Source: Mesorhizobium tamadayense
Lineage (GTDB): Bacteria; Pseudomonadota; Alphaproteobacteria; Rhizobiales; Rhizobiaceae
Length of the DNA: 64,000 nucleotides
Reading direction: 5' to 3'
NCBI RefSeq assembly: GCF_003863365.1
Contig: NZ_RQXT01000002.1
Location: 1-64,000, forward strand
Positions within the stretch are counted from its first letter, which is position 1. Each line of letters opens with the position of its first letter. Shown here one piece after another: positions 28,899 to 37,357 of this stretch. The position numbers and the translations under genes are program-made. The notes beneath the pieces were generated by a model. It did no database searches and was not told where the DNA came from. It saw only the letters and a program-made list of their open reading frames with translations.

Positions 28899-29951
28899 AT
28901 GAACGCCCCAGTTTCGTCCGCCAACCTTTCCCGCGTCCCTTGCACCGTCGTCACCGGCTTCCTCGGCGCCGGCAAGACGACGCTGATCCGCAACCTGCTC
29001 GAAAATTCCAAGGGCAAACGGCTGGCGATCATCGTCAACGAGTTCGGCGATGTCGGCATCGACGGCGATATCCTCAAGGGTTGCGGCGTCGACACCTGCC
29101 CGGAGGAAAACATCGTCGAGCTCGCCAATGGCTGTATCTGCTGCACCGTCGCCGACGATTTCGTGCCGGCGCTCGACCAGATTCTGTCGCGCACGCCGAA
29201 GGTCGATCACATCCTGATCGAGACCTCCGGGCTCGCTCTGCCGAAGCCTCTCGTCCAGGCTTTCCAGTGGCCGAGCGTGAAGAGCCGCGTCACGGTCGAC
29301 GGCGTTATCGCCGTGGTCGACGGCCCGGCGCTGGCCGACGGCCGCGTCGCCTCCGACATGGACGCGCTTCAGGCGCAGCGCGCCGCCGACGATTCCCTCG
29401 ACCACGACGACCCGGTCGAAGAGGTATTCGAGGATCAGATCGCCTGCGCCGACCTGATCATCCTGTCGAAGAGCGACTTGATGGACGCTGCCGGCTCCGC
29501 CCGGGCGAATGCCGTCATCGGCGAGCATGTGGCGCGCGCCGTCAAGGTCGTGCCGACCACGCAGGGCAAGGTCGATCCGTCCGTGCTGCTCGGCCTCGGC
29601 CTTGCCGTCGAGGACGACATCGAGAACCGCAAGACCCATCATGACGACGAGCTCGACCACGAGCACGACGATTTTGACTCCTTCGTCATCGACATTCCGT
29701 CGGTCGCCAATCCGGATGATCTGGCAAAGCGCGTTGCCGTTGCCGCCGAGCAGGAAAACGTGCTGCGCGTCAAAGGCTTCGTCGAGGTCGGCGGCAAGCC
29801 GATGCGGCTGCTGCTGCAGGCTGTCGGCCCGCGCGTCAACCACTATTACGACCGCGCCTGGACGGCCGAGGACGATCGCCGCTCGCGGCTCGTCGTCATC
29901 GGCCTCAAGGGGCTGAACCGCCCGGCGATCGAGCGTATCCTCGCAGGCTGA
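28899..29951 (+). CDS. cobW: CobW GTPase (COG0523 metallochaperone)
   Basis: 350-aa G3E-family GTPase thought to deliver cobalt for the CobNST chelatase. P-loop GFLGAGKTTLIRNLL (about residues 18-32), metal motif GCICCTV (CxCC, about 82-88), Walker B-like ILIETSGLALP, and the specificity motif SKSD. A His/Asp-rich linker (HHDDELDHEHDD) suggests metal storage. The C-terminal CobW_C domain is present. The start at 28899 follows the DUF1636 stop; the longer frame upstream belongs to that gene. Confidence 0.95.
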   Translation: MNAPVSSANLSRVPCTVVTGFLGAGKTTLIRNLLENSKGKRLAIIVNEFGDVGIDGDILKGCGVDTCPEENIVELANGCICCTVADDFVPALDQILSRTPKVDHILIETSGLALPKPLVQAFQWPSVKSRVTVDGVIAVVDGPALADGRVASDMDALQAQRAADDSLDHDDPVEEVFEDQIACADLIILSKSDLMDAAGSARANAVIGEHVARAVKVVPTTQGKVDPSVLLGLGLAVEDDIENRKTHHDDELDHEHDDFDSFVIDIPSVANPDDLAKRVAVAAEQENVLRVKGFVEVGGKPMRLLLQAVGPRVNHYYDRAWTAEDDRRSRLVVIGLKGLNRPAIERILAG

Positions 29952-29968
29952 GGCAAGCACAAACCGCG

Positions 29969-32900
29969 ATGCACATCCTCACCACGACATCCGCTTCGCT
30001 CGACGATCTCGCCGAGCCGATCGACCTCAGGCAGACGCCTGCGGATGTCGTGGCGCTGTCTTTCACCGACAGCGACCTCGCCGGCCTGGCGGCCGCCTGG
30101 AAAGCCGACGCGGAGCGGCTGCCGTCGATGCGGCTCGCAGCACTTCGCGATCTCCGCCATCCGATGTCGGTCGACCTCTGGATCGACAGCGTCGCCCGCC
30201 ACGCCAGGGTCGTTCTGGTCCGCATCCTCGGCGGCTACGACTGGTGGCGCTATGGCTGCGACCAGCTCGCAGCGATCGCCCGTGAGCGCGGCATCAAGCT
30301 GGCGCTGCTGCCTGGCGAAAGCCATGACAAGGACCAGCGGCTGATCGAAGCCTCGACGCTGCCGCGCGCCGAGCTTGACGCCTTGCTCGGCTATTTCCGC
30401 GAAGGCGGCCCGGCCAATATGGGCGCGCTGATGCAAAGACTGGCGAAGCTTGCCGGGGCGGATGCGGCGGTGGCCGAGCCTGTCGGTGTGCCGAAAGTGG
30501 GGTACTATCAGCCGGGATGCGGCGTCGTAGACAAGCTGGAGCTCGCAAACGTCGGCGTTCCTTCACACCCCCCTCTGTCCTGCCGGACATCTCCCCCGCA
30601 AGGGGGGAGATCGGCTGTCACCGGCCCCGGCGCTTCTTCTGTTAACTCAACAGTAGAATCTTCTGCGATTGGCGAAAGCGTCGATGACAGCTCAATCTCC
30701 CCCCTTGCGGGGGCGATGTCCGACAGGACAGAGGGGGGTGTGACGGAACTCGACGCTGACAACGTCGACACTCCTATCATCCCCATCCTGTTCTACCGTT
30801 CGATGCTGCTGGCCGCAGACGTCGCGCCGATCGACGCGCTCGTTGATGCCTTGCGCTCACAAGGCATCGCGCCGGTCCCGATCTTCGTCTCCAGCCTCAA
30901 AGACCCGGCGTCGCTGACCTTCGTCGAGAACGCCATCGCCGCACTGAACCCATCAGCGATCGTCACTGCCACCGCTTTCGCCTCCGGCGCCGAACCCGGC
31001 GCCGAAACGCTGTTCGACCGCGCCGGCGTGCCTGTCTTCCAGGTCATCGTCGCCACGACGAGACGCGAGGTGTGGGAGAAAAACCAGCGCGGCCTGGCGC
31101 CGGCAGATCTCGCCATGCATGTCGTGCTGCCGGAACTCGACGGCCGCATCCTGGCCGGTGCGATTTCCTTCAAGGGCGAGATCGAAACCGATCCGGCGCT
31201 CGCCTTCCGCGCTTTCGCCAACCGGCCGGAAGCCGGCCGCGTGGCGCAGGTCGCCAAGCGTATCGCGGCGTTCGTTAATTTGCAGCGGACAGAGCGGGCA
31301 AAGCGCAAGCTGGCGATCCTGATTCCGGATTATCCCAGCGCCCCCGGCCGCACCGGTTATGCCGTCGGCCTCGACGTGCCGTCGAGCGTGCTCGCCATGC
31401 TGCATGACCTTAAGGAACAGGGCTATGCAGTTGACGGGATTCCGCAAACGGGCCGTGCGTTGCTGGATGTGCTGGAGGTGGGTGGGCACGGCCTTGCTTT
31501 GGAGGATTATGTCGCACTTTCGGCTGAGCTGCCGGAGGCTGCGCGCAATGCGGTAGAGGCGGCATGGGGCAAAGCCAAAATCGAAGCTCACGTCAATGCG
31601 CCCCCCTCTGTCCTGCCGGACATCTCCCCCATAAGGGGGGAGATCAGCAATTCCGCTGCCGGCTCTTACCCTGCGTTGGACATTGGCGAAAGCAGAGATG
31701 AAGGCGCAATCTCCCCCCAAGTGGGGGAGATGTCCGGCAGGACAGAGGGGGGCGCGACAGAACGCCAGCCTTCGCGAACAGGCAGCGAACGACGCTTCCC
31801 CTTCCGCGCCGCCACCTTCTGCAACGTCACCGTAGCGCTCGCCCCTGATCGCGGGCGCTCGGCCGGCCGCCGAGCCGACTACCATGATCCGACGCTGCCG
31901 CCGCGCCACGAGCTGATCGCCTTCGGGCTCTGGCTGCAGAAATCGCTTGGCGTGCACGCCATCGTCCATGTCGGCGCGCATGGCACGCTGGAATGGCTGC
32001 CGGGCAAGACGGTGGCGCTTTCCGACACCTGCTTCCCCGAGATCGTCACCGGCTCGCTGCCCATCATCTACCCCTTCATAGTCTCCAATCCCGGCGAGGC
32101 GGCACAGGCCAAGCGCCGCATCTCCGCCGTCACGCTTGGTCATCTGCCGCCGCCGCTGACCGGCGCCGCCCTCGACGAGGCGCAACAGAGGCTCGAGCGG
32201 CTGGTCGACGAGTATGCCCAGGCCGACGGCCTGGACCGCCGCCGCCGCGATCGGCTGGCCAGGCTCATCGTCGAGACCGCGCAAAAGTCCGGACTGGCGG
32301 CCGAGGCTGGCGTTGGCGGCACCGATGCGCCCGACGAGGCGCTGCGCCGCATCGACGCCTGGCTTTGCGACCTCAAGGATTTCGCCATCAAGGACGGGTT
32401 GCATGTCTATGGCCGCGCCCCGACGGGCGAACCCGATCCGCTGCGCCGGCAAAGCGCCGAAGCGGAGAGGGTCGCTCTACTCACCGCGCTCGACGGCCGC
32501 CACGTCAAGGCCGGGCCTGCCGGCGCGCCGGCGCGCGGCCGCTCCGACGTGCTGCCCACGGGGCGCAACCTCTTCACTTCCGATCCGCGCACCATGCCGA
32601 CGCCGACCGCCTACGACCTAGGTCAGGCTGCGGCGGAAGAAGTCGTGCGCAGCTACATGCAATCGCATGGCGACTGGCCGCGCTCGCTGGTCATCGACCT
32701 CTGGGGCTCGGCGTCGCTGCGCACCGGCGGCGAGGAGATCGCGCAAGGGCTGGCGCTGATGGGCTGCCGGCCGCAATGGGATGCCGCGACCGGCCGTGTC
32801 ACCGGCATCGAGGTGCTGCCGCCGGCGGCGCTCGGCCGTCCGCGCGTCGACGTCACCTGGCGAATCTCCGGCCTGTTCCGCGACATGTTCCCGACCCAGA

Positions 32901-33715
32901 TCGCGCTGATCGACGCCGCCGCCAACGCGGTCGCCAGCCGTGACGAAGACGATTCGGAAAACCCCCTTGCCGCAGCGGCCCGCGCCCAGGGCAAGGTCGG
33001 TCCGCGTATTTTCGGCACTTCGCCCGGCACCTACGGCGCCGGCGTCGAGGAATTGCTGTCGCGCGGCGAGTGGGGCGCGCGCGAGGAGATCGGCCGGGCT
33101 TATCTTGAAGCCACTTCGCACGCCTATGGCGGCGCCGACGGCGAAGCGGTCTCAGCGCCCGGCGCGTTCGAGGGCCGCATCGTCGCAGCCGACCTGCTGG
33201 TTCACACCGGCGACGACCCCGGCCGCGACATCCTGGAAGGCTCGGCCGACGTCGCCTTCATCGGCGGGTTTTCGGCGGCGCTCGCCGCGCTCGGGCGGAA
33301 TGCCGATGTTATCGTGCTCGACACCACCGATCCGAGAAGGCCGAAGCCGCGTTCGGTGAGCGAGGCGGTGGCCAGAGTGGTTCGGGCCCGCGCGGTCAAT
33401 CCGCGCTTTATCGCCGGCCAAATGCGCCACGGCCCGCGCGGCGCCTCGGAATTCGCCGAGACCGTCGACCGTCTCGTCGGCTTCGCCGAGACTACGCATG
33501 CCATTTCGGGCGCACTGATCGAGGCGGTGCACGACGCCTATCTCGGCGACGCGGAAGTCCGCGCCTTCCTCCTGCGCGAGAACCCGGCCGCCGCGAAAGT
33601 CATAGCCGAGCGCTTCCTGTCGGCGCGGCGGCGCGGGCTCTGGCATCCGCTTCGCAATTCCATCGACGACGATCTCGCGGCCTTGATCGCCGAGGCTCAG
33701 GGAGTGGCGGCATGA
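29969..33715 (+). CDS. cobN: Cobaltochelatase subunit CobN
   Basis: 1248-aa large subunit that, with CobS and CobT, inserts Co2+ into hydrogenobyrinic acid a,c-diamide. CobN/Mg-chelatase motifs: IIPILFYRSMLLAADVAPIDALVDAL, then HAIVHVGAHGTLEWLPGK (about residues 665-685), then FGTSPGTYGAGVEELLSRGEW and FIAGQMRHGPRGASEFAETVDRLVGFAETT near the end. Two palindromic repeats are embedded in frame (about residues 197-260 and 544-596), contributing Pro/Ser/Gly-rich tracts. Both lie between conserved blocks and the frame is intact. The stop overlaps the cobG start by 4 nt. Confidence 0.95.
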   Translation: MHILTTTSASLDDLAEPIDLRQTPADVVALSFTDSDLAGLAAAWKADAERLPSMRLAALRDLRHPMSVDLWIDSVARHARVVLVRILGGYDWWRYGCDQLAAIARERGIKLALLPGESHDKDQRLIEASTLPRAELDALLGYFREGGPANMGALMQRLAKLAGADAAVAEPVGVPKVGYYQPGCGVVDKLELANVGVPSHPPLSCRTSPPQGGRSAVTGPGASSVNSTVESSAIGESVDDSSISPLAGAMSDRTEGGVTELDADNVDTPIIPILFYRSMLLAADVAPIDALVDALRSQGIAPVPIFVSSLKDPASLTFVENAIAALNPSAIVTATAFASGAEPGAETLFDRAGVPVFQVIVATTRREVWEKNQRGLAPADLAMHVVLPELDGRILAGAISFKGEIETDPALAFRAFANRPEAGRVAQVAKRIAAFVNLQRTERAKRKLAILIPDYPSAPGRTGYAVGLDVPSSVLAMLHDLKEQGYAVDGIPQTGRALLDVLEVGGHGLALEDYVALSAELPEAARNAVEAAWGKAKIEAHVNAPPSVLPDISPIRGEISNSAAGSYPALDIGESRDEGAISPQVGEMSGRTEGGATERQPSRTGSERRFPFRAATFCNVTVALAPDRGRSAGRRADYHDPTLPPRHELIAFGLWLQKSLGVHAIVHVGAHGTLEWLPGKTVALSDTCFPEIVTGSLPIIYPFIVSNPGEAAQAKRRISAVTLGHLPPPLTGAALDEAQQRLERLVDEYAQADGLDRRRRDRLARLIVETAQKSGLAAEAGVGGTDAPDEALRRIDAWLCDLKDFAIKDGLHVYGRAPTGEPDPLRRQSAEAERVALLTALDGRHVKAGPAGAPARGRSDVLPTGRNLFTSDPRTMPTPTAYDLGQAAAEEVVRSYMQSHGDWPRSLVIDLWGSASLRTGGEEIAQGLALMGCRPQWDAATGRVTGIEVLPPAALGRPRVDVTWRISGLFRDMFPTQIALIDAAANAVASRDEDDSENPLAAAARAQGKVGPRIFGTSPGTYGAGVEELLSRGEWGAREEIGRAYLEATSHAYGGADGEAVSAPGAFEGRIVAADLLVHTGDDPGRDILEGSADVAFIGGFSAALAALGRNADVIVLDTTDPRRPKPRSVSEAVARVVRARAVNPRFIAGQMRHGPRGASEFAETVDRLVGFAETTHAISGALIEAVHDAYLGDAEVRAFLLRENPAAAKVIAERFLSARRRGLWHPLRNSIDDDLAALIAEAQGVAA
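30557..30749. repeat. Palindromic element inside cobN (copy A)
   Basis: Left arm GTTCC..TTCACACCC..CTCTGTCCTG (30557-30582) is matched by CAGGACAGAG..GGTGTGACGGAAC (30724-30749). Inner palindromes CATCTCCCCCGCAAGGGG.. lie at 30588-30611 and near 30694-30718. The coding strand reads HPPLSCRTSPPQGG ... SPLAGAMSDRTEGG through it without a stop. Confidence 0.9.
31599..31755. repeat. Palindromic element inside cobN (copy B)
   Basis: GCGCCCCCCTCTGTCCTGCC (from 31599) pairs with GGCAGGACAGAGGGGGGCGC (to 31755). Inner palindromes CATCTCCCCC..GGGGGGAGAT (31621-31644) and ATCTCCCCCC..GGGGGAGATG (31709-31732). It reads PPSVLPDISP ... EMSGRTEGG in the cobN frame, a different reading frame from copy A. 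Confidence 0.9.
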
Positions 33716-35205
33716 ACGCGTTCTCGCGCCGCGGCGCCTGCCCTGCCCTCAGCGCGCCGATGCAGACCGGCGACGGGCTGCTGGTGCGGCTCAATCCGGT
33801 CGCTGGAGGACTTACGCCGAAGTCGCTGATCGGACTCTGCAAATCGGCCCTGCGCCACGGCAACGGCATCATGGAAGTGACCGCGCGCGGCAGCCTGCAG
33901 ATCCGCGGCCTGACCGCGGAAAGCGCTGGGCTGCTGACGGCGGAGGTGGATGCGCTTGGCATTGCGGTGCGGAGCGGTGTGCCGGTCGAGACCGGACCGC
34001 TTGCCGGCATCGACCCGCAGGAGATTGCCGACCCGCGCCCGTTGGCAGGGCGGATCCGGGCGGCGATTGAAGAAGCCGGGCTGACGGCAAGGCTGGGGCC
34101 GAAGGTGTCGGTGGTTGTCGACGGCGGCGGGCAGTTGGCCATGGACGCGGTGACGGCTGATGTACGGGTGAAGGCGGTGCGGGCCAAGGGCGAAGTCCTT
34201 TGGAGCGTATCGATTGGCGGGGACGGTCGAAGCGCGAAGCCTCTCGCTGCGGTCTACGTGGATGCCGCGCACGACATCGCCGTTGCTGCGCTGAGAATGG
34301 TCGCCGAAAAGGGCCGCGAAGCGCACACGCGCGATCTGTCGGAGCGGCAGCTCAATTCTCTCGCAAGCTGGCGCTCCGTCCCACCCCCCTCTGTCCTGCC
34401 GGACATCTCCCCCGCAAGGGGGGAGATTGCTCTGTCGTGGCCGCCTTCGCCAATCACAGACGTGGCGCCATTCTCGGTCGAAAGCGGGGCGCCATCGGCG
34501 GAGCTGCCGATCTCCCCCCTTGCGGGGGAGATGTCCGGCAGGACAGAGGGGGGGGCGAAGGAACGCCCACCTACGAGAAGTCCTATCGGCATGTTCGATC
34601 TGACAGATAGCCACGCCCTCGGCATCGGGCTGCCCTTCGGCAGCATGCCGGCCCAAAACCTCATCGAACTCGCCACACAAGCCTCGATCCTCGGCTCGAC
34701 CGAAATCCGCCTCGCACCAGGCCGCGCCCTGCATTTCCTCGGCCTCACCCCATCTGCCTGCTTCGCACTGCAAGCCTCCGCCACCGACCTAGCCTTCGTC
34801 ACCGACGCAGCCGACCCCCGCATCCGCATCGCCGCCTGCCCCGGCGCGCCGGCCTGCGCCTCCGGCCGCATCGCCACCCGCGCCATCGCCGAGACGATCG
34901 CCGCCGAAGGCAGCGACCTGCTGGACCACTCGCTCACCCTGCACATTTCCGGCTGCGCCAAGGGCTGCGCGCATCCGGGCCCGGCGACACTCACCCTGGT
35001 CGGCGACGAAAACGGAGCCGGACTTGTCGTTGACGGGACGGCAAAGGCCCTTCCTGCCGGATACAGGCCGGGCTATGACGCCGCGCGCGGCGTCGTCGGC
35101 GTCCTTGCCGTGATCCGCAGGCAAAGACATCAGGGCGAAACCGCGGCCGCTTGCCTGGCAAGGCTTGACGCGGCCGGCATCGCCGAACTCTATCGACGGA
35201 ACTAA
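33712..35205 (+). CDS. cobG: Precorrin-3B synthase CobG
   Basis: 497-aa siroheme-Fe4S4-type monooxygenase that makes precorrin-3B by oxygen-dependent gamma-lactone formation, the hallmark of the aerobic pathway. Nitrite/sulfite-reductase-like N-terminal repeat (RLNPVAGGLTPKSLIGLCKSAL; GIMEVTARGSLQIRGL). The C-terminal cluster site is CPGAPACASG with SGCAKGCAHP (about residues 379-424). An in-frame palindromic repeat (34371-34566) adds about 65 residues between the two halves. Starts on the cobN stop (ATGA). Confidence 0.93.
   Translation: MNAFSRRGACPALSAPMQTGDGLLVRLNPVAGGLTPKSLIGLCKSALRHGNGIMEVTARGSLQIRGLTAESAGLLTAEVDALGIAVRSGVPVETGPLAGIDPQEIADPRPLAGRIRAAIEEAGLTARLGPKVSVVVDGGGQLAMDAVTADVRVKAVRAKGEVLWSVSIGGDGRSAKPLAAVYVDAAHDIAVAALRMVAEKGREAHTRDLSERQLNSLASWRSVPPPSVLPDISPARGEIALSWPPSPITDVAPFSVESGAPSAELPISPLAGEMSGRTEGGAKERPPTRSPIGMFDLTDSHALGIGLPFGSMPAQNLIELATQASILGSTEIRLAPGRALHFLGLTPSACFALQASATDLAFVTDAADPRIRIAACPGAPACASGRIATRAIAETIAAEGSDLLDHSLTLHISGCAKGCAHPGPATLTLVGDENGAGLVVDGTAKALPAGYRPGYDAARGVVGVLAVIRRQRHQGETAAACLARLDAAGIAELYRRN
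34371..34566. repeat. Palindromic element inside cobG (copy C)
   Basis: Left arm GCGCTCCGTC..CTCTGTCCTGCC (34371-34400) is the near complement of GGCAGGACAGAG..GAAGGAACGC (34537-34566). Inner palindromes lie at 34404-34427 and 34509-34532. The cobG frame reads PPSVLPDISPARGEI ... ISPLAGEMSGRTEGG. Same family as the two copies in cobN. Confidence 0.9.
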
Positions 35206-35208
35206 AGA

Positions 35209-35841
35209 ATGGCCGCCTACGACTATATTCATGACGGAATGGCGATCTACGAGCGCTCTTTCGCCATCATCCGCGCCGAGACGGACCTATCGCGCTTCTC
35301 CGAAGCCGAAGCCGATGTCGCGATCCGCATGATCCACGCCTGCGGCCAGGTCGAAGCCGCCGGCCATTTCGTCTTCTCCAGTAGTTTCGTCGCCGCGGCG
35401 CGCACCGCGCTAGCCGCCGGCGCGCCGATCTTCTGCGATGCCGAGATGGTCGCCCATGGCGTCACCCGCGCGCGCCTGCCGGCCGGCAACGAGGTGATCT
35501 GCACGCTGCGCGACCCGCGCACAGCAGACATCGCCAAGGAAATCGGCAACACGCGCTCGGCCGCCGCGATCGACCTCTGGGGCGAGCGCATGGCAGGCTC
35601 GGTCGTCGCCATCGGCAATGCGCCCACCGCGCTCTTCTATCTCTTGGAAAAACTGCGCGACGGCGCGCCGAAGCCCGCCGCGATCATCGGCATGCCGGTC
35701 GGTTTCGTCGGTGCCGCCGAATCCAAGGATGCGTTGGCGGAAAACTCTTATGGCGTGCCCTACGCGGTCGTGCGCGGCAGGCTGGGCGGCAGCGCCATGA
35801 CGGCGGCCGCGCTCAACGCATTGGCGAGGCCCGGCCTGTGA
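35209..35841 (+). CDS. cobH: Precorrin-8X methylmutase CobH
   Basis: 210 aa. Moves the C-11 methyl group to C-12, giving hydrogenobyrinic acid. The catalytic His lies in VAIRMIHACGQVEAAGHFVFS (about residues 33-53), and the family block CDAEMVAHGVTRARLP follows. The C-terminal GMPVGFVGAAESKDAL motif is intact. It starts 3 nt after the cobG stop with only a weak AAAGA; the 3' end overlaps cobI. Confidence 0.96.
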   Translation: MAAYDYIHDGMAIYERSFAIIRAETDLSRFSEAEADVAIRMIHACGQVEAAGHFVFSSSFVAAARTALAAGAPIFCDAEMVAHGVTRARLPAGNEVICTLRDPRTADIAKEIGNTRSAAAIDLWGERMAGSVVAIGNAPTALFYLLEKLRDGAPKPAAIIGMPVGFVGAAESKDALAENSYGVPYAVVRGRLGGSAMTAAALNALARPGL

Positions 35842-36596
35842 ACGCTCTTCCTAAAGGCAGGCTCGTCGGTGTCGGCACCGGACCCGGCGATCCGGAGCTT
35901 TTGACGCTGAAGGCGGCGCGCGCGCTGGCCGAGGCCGACGTCGTCGCCTATTTCGCCAAACGCGGCAACAACAGCAATGCGCGCGCCATCGTCGAGGCGC
36001 GCTTCCACCCGGACATGCTGGAACTGCCGCTGCTCTATCCGGTGACGACCGAGATCGACAAGGATCATGGCGACTACCGGTCGCAGATCGCCGATTTCTA
36101 CGAACAGTCGGCCGAGCAGGTCGCCGGGCATCTGGACGCCGGCAGAACCGTTGCGGTGCTGTCGGAAGGCGATCCGCTTTTCTACGGCTCCTACATGCAC
36201 CTGCATGTGCGCCTTTCGCACCGCTTTCCGACCGAGGTCATTCCCGGCATCACCGCCATGTCCGGCTGCTGGTCGGCGACCGGCCTGCCGATCGTCCAAG
36301 GCGACGATGTGCTGACAGTGCTGCCCGGCACGATGAGCGAGTTCGAGCTGACGCGACGCCTCGCCGACACCGATGCCGCCGTCATCATGAAGGTCGGCCG
36401 CAACCTGCCGAAAATCCGGCGCGCGCTGGAGGCGACCGGCAAGCTGGCGAAAGCCGTCTATGTCGAGCGCGGCACCATGCCGGGCAGCGTCTCCACGCGT
36501 CTCGCCGAAAAGCCGGACGACAAGGCGCCCTACTTCGCCATCGTGCTGGTCGCCGGCTGGTCGGCCCGGCCCGGAGCCCCCGGAGCAAAGCCATGA
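35838..36596 (+). CDS. cobI: Precorrin-2 C20-methyltransferase CobI
   Basis: 252-aa SAM-dependent tetrapyrrole methylase. P-loop-like start GVGTGPGDPELLTLKAARAL (about residues 11-30), the LSEGDPLFYGS motif (about 108-118) and the VIPGITAMSGCWSATGLPI block. GTG start inside GTGA, overlapping the cobH stop by 3 nt. Confidence 0.96.
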   Translation: MNALPKGRLVGVGTGPGDPELLTLKAARALAEADVVAYFAKRGNNSNARAIVEARFHPDMLELPLLYPVTTEIDKDHGDYRSQIADFYEQSAEQVAGHLDAGRTVAVLSEGDPLFYGSYMHLHVRLSHRFPTEVIPGITAMSGCWSATGLPIVQGDDVLTVLPGTMSEFELTRRLADTDAAVIMKVGRNLPKIRRALEATGKLAKAVYVERGTMPGSVSTRLAEKPDDKAPYFAIVLVAGWSARPGAPGAKP

Positions 36597-37357
36597 GCGG
36601 CCGTCTCACCGTCATCGGTCTCGGCCCCGGCAATGCCGATCAGGTCACGCCGCAGGCAAGCCGCGCCGTGGCGGAGGCTTCCTTCTTCTATGGCTACAAG
36701 CCCTATCTCGACCGGTTGGAGCTGAGGGACGATCAGACCCGCATCGCCTCCGACAATCGCGAGGAGCTAGCGCGTTCCAACGAGGCGCTGGCCAAGGCCG
36801 CCGAAGGCCATCACGTGGCCGTCGTTTCCGGCGGCGATCCAGGTGTGTTCGCCATGGCGGCGGCTGTCTGCGAAGCGATCGAGGCAGGCCCGCAGGAATG
36901 GCGGTCGATCGACCTCGCGGTCGTCCCCGGTGTCACCGCCATGCTTGCGGTCGCCGCCCGCATCGGCGCGCCGCTCGGCCACGACTTCTGCGCCATCTCG
37001 CTCTCCGACAATCTGAAGCCGTGGGACCTGATCGAGCTGCGCCTGCTGGCGGCCGCCGGCGCCGGCTTCGTCATCGCGCTCTACAACCCGATCAGCAAGG
37101 CGCGCCCGTGGCAACTCGGCCGCGCCTTCGAATGCCTGAAAGCGATCCTGCCCGGCACCACGCCGGTGATCTTCGGTCGCGCCACCGGCCGGCCCGACGA
37201 GCGCATCGAGGTGTATCTTCTGGCGGATGCCGATGCGGCAAAAGCCGACATGGCGACCTGTATCATCATCGGCTCGCCCGAGACCCGGATTATCAAGCGC
37301 GGCGAACGGCCGGCGCTGGTTTACACACCACGCTCGGCAACGGGCTCGAAAAGATGA
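36593..37357 (+). CDS. cobJ: Precorrin-3B C17-methyltransferase CobJ
   Basis: 254-aa methylase that contracts the macrocycle ring while methylating C-17. Motifs VIGLGPGNADQVTPQA (about residues 6-21), VVSGGDPGVFAMAAAVCE, VVPGVTAMLAVAARIGAPLGHDFCAISLSD and FVIALYNPISKARPWQL. Starts on the cobI stop (ATGA). Its 3' end overlaps the convergent cobK by 37 bp. Confidence 0.96.
   Translation: MSGRLTVIGLGPGNADQVTPQASRAVAEASFFYGYKPYLDRLELRDDQTRIASDNREELARSNEALAKAAEGHHVAVVSGGDPGVFAMAAAVCEAIEAGPQEWRSIDLAVVPGVTAMLAVAARIGAPLGHDFCAISLSDNLKPWDLIELRLLAAAGAGFVIALYNPISKARPWQLGRAFECLKAILPGTTPVIFGRATGRPDERIEVYLLADADAAKADMATCIIIGSPETRIIKRGERPALVYTPRSATGSKR

Noticed and set aside
30508..30786. Minus-strand ORF across the cobN repeat
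   Set aside because: It exists because the element is palindromic and stop-free on both strands; no start signals or independent support.
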